Source: Gliomastix tumulicola | Taxonomy: Eukaryota; Ascomycota; Sordariomycetes; Hypocreales; Bionectriaceae | Assembly (NCBI GenBank): GCA_001599755.1 | Contig: BCHX01000006.1 | Span: forward strand, 2,591,336-2,655,335 | Direction of reading: 5' to 3' | Length of the DNA stretch: 64,000 nt | Shown: positions 57,742 through 64,000 of the stretch, in pieces | How positions within the stretch are numbered: position 1 is the stretch's first letter | How the letters are laid out: each line of letters begins with the position of its first letter | Program-made: the position numbers and the translations under genes | Notes under the pieces: generated by a model | Database searches by the model: none | Told to the model about the DNA's origin: nothing | Seen by the model: the letters and a program-made list of their open reading frames with translations, nothing else

Positions 57742-59583
57742 ATGCAGACAGAGCTCAAGACGGTCAGCCGGAGCAACTCTCTTGCCTCCAAGGATCTGAA
57801 GGCAGCTGAGGTCGAAGCCGGCTATGACGACAAGAACTCTGAGCATGGTGACCTGGAGAAGCCTGCTACTGCCGTTGAGGGTGGCGACTATTCCGGCGCT
57901 GCCAAAAAGTCGGACCCTGCTGAGATTGCCCTCGTCCGGAAACTTGACCGCATGATCATGGTAAGTTTCTATTCCTCGATGCCACATCTGAAGAGACGAT
58001 CGACATCAGCCAAAGACACGGAAGGCTGACAAATACTCTCTAGCCGATTCTCTGGGCTATGTACTTCCTCAACTTTCTCGACCGAAACGCCCTCCCCCAA
58101 GCCCGGCTAAACACTCTCGAAGCGGATCTGAACCTCAAAGGTGTCGAATACAACACGGCCATCTCCATCCTGTTTGTCGGGTATTTATTGATGCAAGGTA
58201 ATCAATCGTGCCTCGACATGATTGTGCTCTTAATCGAAGGGGCTAGGCGCTGACTGTGATGCAGTTCCTTCGAATATGTTCATGACCCGTACTCGACCAT
58301 CCATTTACCTGTCAATCTGCATGATTGGCTGGGCAGCTGTCTCTGGATCTACGGCCGCGGTGACCAGCTACGGGGGTCTGATTGCTTGCCGGTTCCTCCT
58401 CGGTTTCGTCGAAGCGGTTCGTGGGACGCTCCCCATCCTCTTCTCGAGCATGAAGACTAATAAGCAGCATGTACTCAGCCATTTTATCCCGGTGCCCTAT
58501 ACCTTCTATCGATATACTACACTCGCAAGGAACTCGCAACTAGAATCGCTCTACTGTACACCGGACAAGTCCTCAGCACCGGGTGCTCAGGCTTGATTGC
58601 AGCGGCAACGTTTGCCACGCTCGACCAGGTCAGGGGTCTGGCAGGATGGCAATGGTACGACTCCATGCATAACTTCCAGGTGCATCTTCATTAACGTAAT
58701 GTTGGTTCTTCAGGCTCTTCATCATCGAGGGGGGCGTCACCGCACTCGTGGCCGGCTTCGGCTTCTTCCTGCTCCCCGACAACCCATCCGAGACCCGGTG
58801 GCTCACGCCCGAGGAGAAGGAGCTCTGCATCGCGCGCATCAGCCGCGACACGGTCGGCCAGCAGACCCGGGGCTCGACGTGGGAGGGCCTCAAGCAGGCG
58901 TGCTCGGATCCCCGGACGTGGCTCTTCTGCCTGATGCAGAACCTCCATCTGAGGTGCGTCAACCAAGCTCAACCGAGTGACCACGCATATGTATATTCTA
59001 ACGAACCGACCGATAACTCGTTAGTGCCTGCTCGTTCAACAACTTCTTCCCGACCATCGTCCGCTCCATGGGCTTCCGCTCCACGACCGCCCTCCTCCTC
59101 ACCGCGCCGCCTTACTTCGTCTCCGGCCTCCTCGGCATCCCCTTCGCCTGGTCCTCGGGCCACTTCAACGAGCGCACGTGGCACATCACGGCGGGCCTCG
59201 CCCTCGCGGCCGTCGGCTTCATCATCTCGTGCTCGACGCTCAACAACGCGAGCCGGTACGCGGCGACTTTCCTCTACGCGACGGGCGCCTACTCGGTCGG
59301 CTCCGTCATCCTCGGCTGGGTCAGCGCGACGCTCTCGCAGACGCCCGAGAAGAAGTCGGTCGCGTACGCGCTCGTCAACATCACGTCCAACCTGGCGTAC
59401 ATCTACTGCGCCTACCTGTGGCCCAAGTCGGACGAGCCGGGTTATCTGATGGGGTTCTCGGCCATGGTGGCGTTCGCCGTGACGAGCATCATGTGCGCGT
59501 GGGGGATGCGCGTCTGGCTGAAGAGGCTGAACAAGGAGATGAGGAGGTCCGAGAACGAGGCCACCGCCTTCTATGCCTACTGA
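57742..59583 (+). CDS. MFS transporter, Dal5/allantoate-permease-like (ACS family)
   Basis: Six exons (57742-57960, 58044-58197, 58265-58416, 58479-58654, 58714-58953, 59025-59583; phases 0, 1, 0, 2, 2) give 499 aa with 12 predicted membrane spans. Anion:cation-symporter family motifs are present: the start of TM1 PILWAMYFLNFLDRNALPQARL, TM2 NTAISILFVGYLLMQVPSNM, GFVEAPFYPGALYLLSI spanning the third intron, TGQVLSTGCSGLIAAATF, and ALVNITSNLAYIYCAYLWPKSDEPGY near the end. These proton symporters import organic anions such as allantoate, nicotinate, pantothenate or dipeptides across the plasma membrane. The substrate cannot be named. It converges with the adenylation-reductase gene. Confidence 0.9.
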
Positions 59584-60018
59584 GCGTAGGAGTCATGCCA
59601 GTCAAGCCAAGCCACCTCGAGTCTGGTTCTGGTTCTGGTTTCAAGATGGTACTTCGCGGGGGACGGTTCACAGTGGTCGACGTATTGAATATGGAATCAT
59701 ATAACTCAGTGTAGCTAAGAGAGTAGAGACAATTTGGTAACTTTTGACATCATCGTAACTCGCAATATATCCTGCAATTCCAGAAAAATCCATAACAAAA
59801 GAAAGCAAGGCAAAGCAAAAGAGGCTAGAAAATCGGCTGAAAGAGAGTAAAGAAGGAATCTATAATACCGTGCCAAATCAATAAAAAAAATCATAAACCA
59901 AGGTCAAAACATAAGCAACCTGACAAAAAAAAAAGCAGGGGTGAACAGCTTTATACGAGGATACAAACATGTTCAAAGGGAGTGAGTGAGTGAGTGGGCG
60001 GGGGACAGAGCAGATGAT
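59584..60018. other. Convergent intergenic region
   Basis: AT-richer 3' region between the two converging genes, with A tracts near 59882 and 59925. No gene seen. Confidence 0.4.
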
Positions 60019-63000
60019 CTAGCTGTCCCAGATGGCGCCGTAGGCAGGCATGCCGCGGCTCTGCAGCCCGTAGACGACCTTCTTGGTGATCTTCTCGTTG
60101 GCGATGATGATGACGGCCTCGGCGCCGAAGCCACGGGCCATGTTGTAGCCCATGCGGACGAGATCCGGGCGGCCCTGGCTGCGGGTGTCGTGGATGACGG
60201 CGCCGGGGATGCTCTTGCGGATCGAGTCGCACATGGTCTTGCCAAAGGTCTTCTCCGGGTTGGGCGTGGACCAGATGAGCTGGGTCGGGCAGCTGGGCGA
60301 GTTGATGTGGCCGAGGACGGGGCCGATGCCCGAGCCCGTGGCGATGAGGACGACGCGGTTGAAGAGCGTGGCGATGCGCATGACGCCGCAGGTCGGCAGG
60401 CCGCGCACCCAGATGTTGGTGGGCGCGTTGGAGATGATGTTGCGCGTCCAGTCGCCGGCATTGGACACGACGAGCGAGTACCCCTTTCCGGACTCGGACT
60501 CGATGTAGGGGATCGTGGCGAAGGAGTGCCACTCGATGAGCGGGCGGCGCGAGAGGCGCGCGAAGCTGCCGTTGACGGGCGTCGTGTACTTGAAGTGCAG
60601 GCGGACGGCGTGGTCGGACAGGATCTCGGCCTCGACGGGGACCTTGCGCAGCCAGAACCAGGACGAGGCGATGCAGAGCGAGGCCACGATGAGCATCCAG
60701 AAGATGGGGCTCCTGGCGAGCGCGAGGCCCAGCTGCACCGTCTGGCTGCGCTCGTTGTCGACCGTGAGCACGAGACGCACCCAGAAGATGGCGAGGGCCG
60801 TCCAGCCGACGAAGCGGTGCACGCGCTCGAAGAGGTCGTGGTGCGTCTTGCGGATGGCCGGGTAGGCGAAGAGCACGAGGGAGCCGCACAGCGCGCAGAG
60901 CATCCACGAGAGGATCAGGACGGCCAGCGTCTTGCCGCGGATCGGGTCGCCGTCCGAGACGAGGTCGACAGTCGAGCGGATGGTCGAGATGTACAGCCAG
61001 ATGGTCGCGCAGATGCCCGCTCCCGAGTGAACACCACCCAGGTGGTAGATCTCGGCGCAGCGCGAGCGGATCCAGAGCGGCCACGAGGTCGGGACGGAGC
61101 AGGCGACGGTGTACAGCAGGTTGATGAAGGAGTCCTGGCGGATCAGCACGCAGGTGACGAGGTTGGCGGCCGTGAGGATCGCCAGCCACTGCGAGCCGCC
61201 ATTCTTGACGATGAGCGCGATGAGCGCGCCCAGGTTGACGAGCCAGACGAGGCTGAGCAGGCGGCGGTACACGATGAAGACCCTGTGGCGCAGGCCGCGG
61301 AAGGGCTGGCCGTGGCGCTTGTCGGGGATGTCGCGCACAAGGTCCTTGGCGCCCTCGGTGGTGGTGGTCGTCGTCGAGTGCACGGAGCGCGTCTCCGAGG
61401 TCGTCTCGGACGCCGTGGCAATGACAATGGCCTTCTCCGGGTCGACGATGCCCGCCGTCTCGGCGAACTTCACCGGCGCGGCGGCGGCGGCAGCAGCAGC
61501 AGCAGCATCCTCCTTGGTCTTGGCGGCGAGAGCCTTCTTGTCGATCTTGCCGTTGGCCGTCGACGGCAGCTGCTCCAGGGCGTGGACGCTAGAGGGCACG
61601 GCGTAGTACGGCTGCGATCGCTTCACGTGGGCGATGAGGGAGGGCACGTCCAGGCTCCCGGGCGACACATAGGCGTGCAGCTGGCCCTCGATCAGCAGCA
61701 CAGTCGCGCGCGTGACGCCGGGAAACGAGGCAATGGTCGACGTGATGCCGTCGAGCTCGACGCGGAAGCCCTGCAGGGGTGTCAGCGGCGCGATACTGAG
61801 GAGTGTCTAGTGTCTGTCTGCTGGGACACAGCACGGATCAATCGCCTTACCTTGACCTTGACCTGGTCGTCTGCGCGCCCGATGATTTCGATCTGACCAT
61901 CAGGCATCCACGAGCCAAGATCGCCCGTGTTATACATCTTGGATCTAAAACAGAAGCAAATCTCACGTCAGCAACCAAGTGCTTACAATTCTCCTGCAAG
62001 GCCAACTCACCCATCATTCGCAAACGGATCCGGGAGGTAGCTCTCGGCCGTGCGCTGCGGAAGGCCGACATAGCCACGCGAGATGCCATGGCCACCCGCC
62101 CACATCGTGCCCGGGACGCCAGCAGCAACGTGCTGCATGTCGGCGTCGAGGATGTACACGGTGTTATTCGGCGTGGGGCGCCCGATGGAGAGCGGCTGGC
62201 CAACGACGTGCTTGCACATGGTGTTGACGATGGTCGTCTCCGTGGGGCCGCAGCAGTTCCAGTATGTGGCACGGGAGGCCCAGAGATCTGCGAGGCTGCG
62301 GAGCTGGTCAGCACGAGGAAGAGAGGAAGAAGGGGGGGAGAGGGATATATATATGGAGGGGGGCTGAGCTGAGCTGAGCTGAGCTGCATGGGCTTACTTC
62401 TGCGATGACGCCTCGCCGGCAGTGGCGACGGCCTTGATCTGGGGGAAGGTGTCTGGGTGGTATCGCGAGAGAATCGTCGGGGTGCAGATGAGGACGTTGA
62501 TCTGTGTGGTTGCGCGTCAGCCGCGTCTCCTTCGTCTTCCTCCTGCTGCTGCTGCTGCTGCTCGTTAACAACTCACCTGGTGAAGAGTCGGCTCCCACTT
62601 AGAGCCTCGCATAACGAGAGTGCCACCGTTGCACATGCAGGTGAAGATCTCCCAGGCAGCTGATCACATGTTCTCAAGTCAGATTCGTAGTCCAGGAACC
62701 GGGGGAAATCAGTAGCAAAGCAAAAGCGGCCAGAACGTACCCATATCAAAGCTGATGTTCAGGATGCTGCCCACGCTGGTCCCCGGGCGAACGCCGAGGT
62801 TTCCAGGCGCCTGGCAGACGAGGTTGGCCACATTCTTGTGCGTGACGTCCACGCCCTTGGGCTTGCCGGTCGTGCCGGACGTGTAGATGACATAGCAGCC
62901 ACTCTCCGCCGTAGCCAGGTCCAGGAACGTCTTCTCCGGAACGACCGCGAGATCATCGCCGCCGCCGCTCTGCTGCTCCTTGACCTCGACGACGATGGGC

Positions 63001-63449
63001 ACGATGTCGTCTAGGCCCTGGAAGCCCTTGAGCCGCTGCTCCGTGGCGGGCACGCAGAGGACGACCTTGCCGCCGGACTGCTCGACGACGGTGCGGATCG
63101 TGCTCTCGGGGACGACGCCGCCGTCCAGGGGCACGTACTGCGCGCCGCACGAGAGCACGGCCCAGATGGACACGACCATCTCGAGGCCGCGCTTCACGAA
63201 GAGCGGCACGCGCTGGCCGGGGCCGACGCCCAGCGCGCGGAGGTTGCGGGCGAGGCTCTGCGCCTCGTGGGCGAGCTCGCGGTACGAGAGCTCCCGCATG
63301 GGCGAGCTCGCCATGTCGCGGGCGGCGACGGCGTCCGGGTAGTGGACGGCATAGTTGTAGAAGGCGGCCGTCACCGTCGGGAACGGGCAGACGGTCAACG
63401 GGCCCTGCTCGAAGGAGCGGACGAGGCTGAGGTCTTGGTCGGCGAGCAT
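60019..63449 (-). CDS. Adenylation domain fused to six-TM flavo-reductase-like region (TmpB-like)
   Basis: Six exons (63449-62741, 62659-62577, 62501-62398, 62295-62011, 61944-61851, 61770-60019) give 1008 aa. Residues about 20-525 are an NRPS-type adenylation domain with YVIYTSGTTGKPKG, NISFDMAAWEIF, WNCCGPTETT, YNTGDLGSW, GRADDQVKVKGFRVEL and the catalytic-Lys region NGKIDKKA. No carrier (LGGxS) domain follows. An Ala-rich linker leads to about six TM helices and a ferredoxin-reductase-like C-terminus with VLIATGSGIGPVLGHI (NAD(P)-binding) and GFGAEAVIIIANEKI. The layout matches the TmpA membrane flavoprotein family and its adenylation-fused relative TmpB, linked in A. nidulans to signalling for asexual sporulation. 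The acyl or amino-acid substrate is unknown. Introns 2 and 3 contain CTG, AT and GAGCT repeats. Confidence 0.85.
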
Positions 63450-64000
63450 CTTGTACAACGCACCACAAGGTCTTATATCAGGAGCAAAGATATACAAAGG
63501 AGGGGGGGGTGGGGGTGGGAGGTAGAAGAAGAAGAAGAAGGAAGAGGAGGAGGAGGAGGAGGAGGAGAAGGGGAGTTATATGAAGGACAAAGACGAGGAG
63601 GTGTCAGAGCAGAAAGAAGGAGGGAAACTCGCTGATGATAAACGAGATCTAGTGAAGAACGACAGAGACAAGCCACTTCTCGGGAGACCACATGGCGATG
63701 ATCGAGAAGACGAGGGCAGAGGGATATGTCGTGGGACACACCCTCTTAAATACCTTTCCTCCCATTCTCTGCTCGCCTCCCCCCTCCCCTCCTCCTCCTC
63801 CTCAAGGTACAGCCGAGCCGGTCAGTACCTTGAGGTACACACACCTTCTCTCACTCGCCCATCCCTCCCCCTACCCAGAGCTAGAGGCGAGCGCGAGCCT
63901 GCGCAGTCGCCACTTTCTGTCGTACCTGCCACGTTTCTCACAGACCTCCCAACATCTCGGCGGTTGACTCTAGCTTGCCCTCCTCCCACCCCCTTCACCA
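63450..64000. other. Upstream region of the adenylation-reductase gene
   Basis: Contains a long GAA/GGA purine tract (63523-63570), a C/T-rich block (63770-63805) and repeated AAGGTAC motifs near 63804-63836. Fits a promoter; no gene was supported before the window edge. Confidence 0.45.
63523..63570. repeat. (GAA)n/(GGA)n purine tract
   Basis: Tandem GAA then GGA triplets, about 75-125 bp upstream of the start codon. Confidence 0.85.

Noticed and set aside
59986..61896. 636-aa plus-strand open frame opposite the adenylation-reductase gene
   Set aside because: Low-complexity shadow of the long last exon, which has clear membrane and NAD(P)-binding motifs on the minus strand.
57742..63449. 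Secondary-metabolite cluster (adenylation enzyme plus MFS transporter)
   Set aside because: The transporter is a Dal5-type nutrient symporter and the adenylation protein has no carrier or condensation domain; no tailoring enzymes are adjacent.

Overview
The window is filamentous ascomycete nuclear DNA (Pezizomycotina; probably a sordariomycete, an inference from gene families only). The evidence is genes with short introns (about 50-110 nt, GTRAGT-like donors, CTAAC branch sites), fungus-restricted families (ATG17, HET-domain protein, Rhodopsin/PTH11-like membrane protein, fungal calpain, siderophore MFS, F-box proteins), and one long AT-rich tract with the mutational signature of repeat-induced point mutation (RIP). 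All gene models were built by hand, matching reading frame, splice sites and phase.

Layout. 0-10 kb: a broken APH/kinase-like gene with an in-frame TAG, a PNS1-type choline-transporter-like gene, a long empty stretch, then a 7-TM Rhodopsin-domain protein. 10-24 kb: a TauD/TfdA dioxygenase, autophagy scaffold ATG17, a two-FAS1-domain GPI-type surface protein, a 1139-aa HET-domain protein full of simple repeats, and a calpain. 24-40 kb: 3.4 kb without a credible gene, a low-complexity protein, a NiCoT nickel/cobalt transporter, an IlvD/Edd-type (sugar-acid-like) dehydratase, a tyrosine phosphatase, a hotdog thioesterase, a DUF1993 protein, a siderophore transporter with an ATCAGATAA iron-GATA motif upstream, and a cysteine-rich protein.

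41.4-49.0 kb: a 7,039-bp Ty3/gypsy chromodomain LTR retrotransposon (41747-48785) with 172-bp LTRs and a 5-bp target duplication. It lies inside the first intron of a small predicted membrane-protein gene on the opposite strand. Its internal region is saturated with C-to-T and G-to-A changes. The outer edges of both LTRs escaped, so the RIP tract starts and stops sharply inside the LTRs.

49.6-64 kb: a DJ-1/PfpI protein, a RING protein, an F-box protein, a 3.3-kb gene-poor stretch holding a diverged tandem duplication, a Dal5-like MFS transporter, and a 1008-aa fusion of an NRPS-type adenylation domain to a six-TM flavo-reductase-like region. The fusion resembles the TmpA/TmpB family known from Aspergillus nidulans development. 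I see no coherent biosynthetic cluster, CRISPR array or rRNA gene, and no convincing tRNA.
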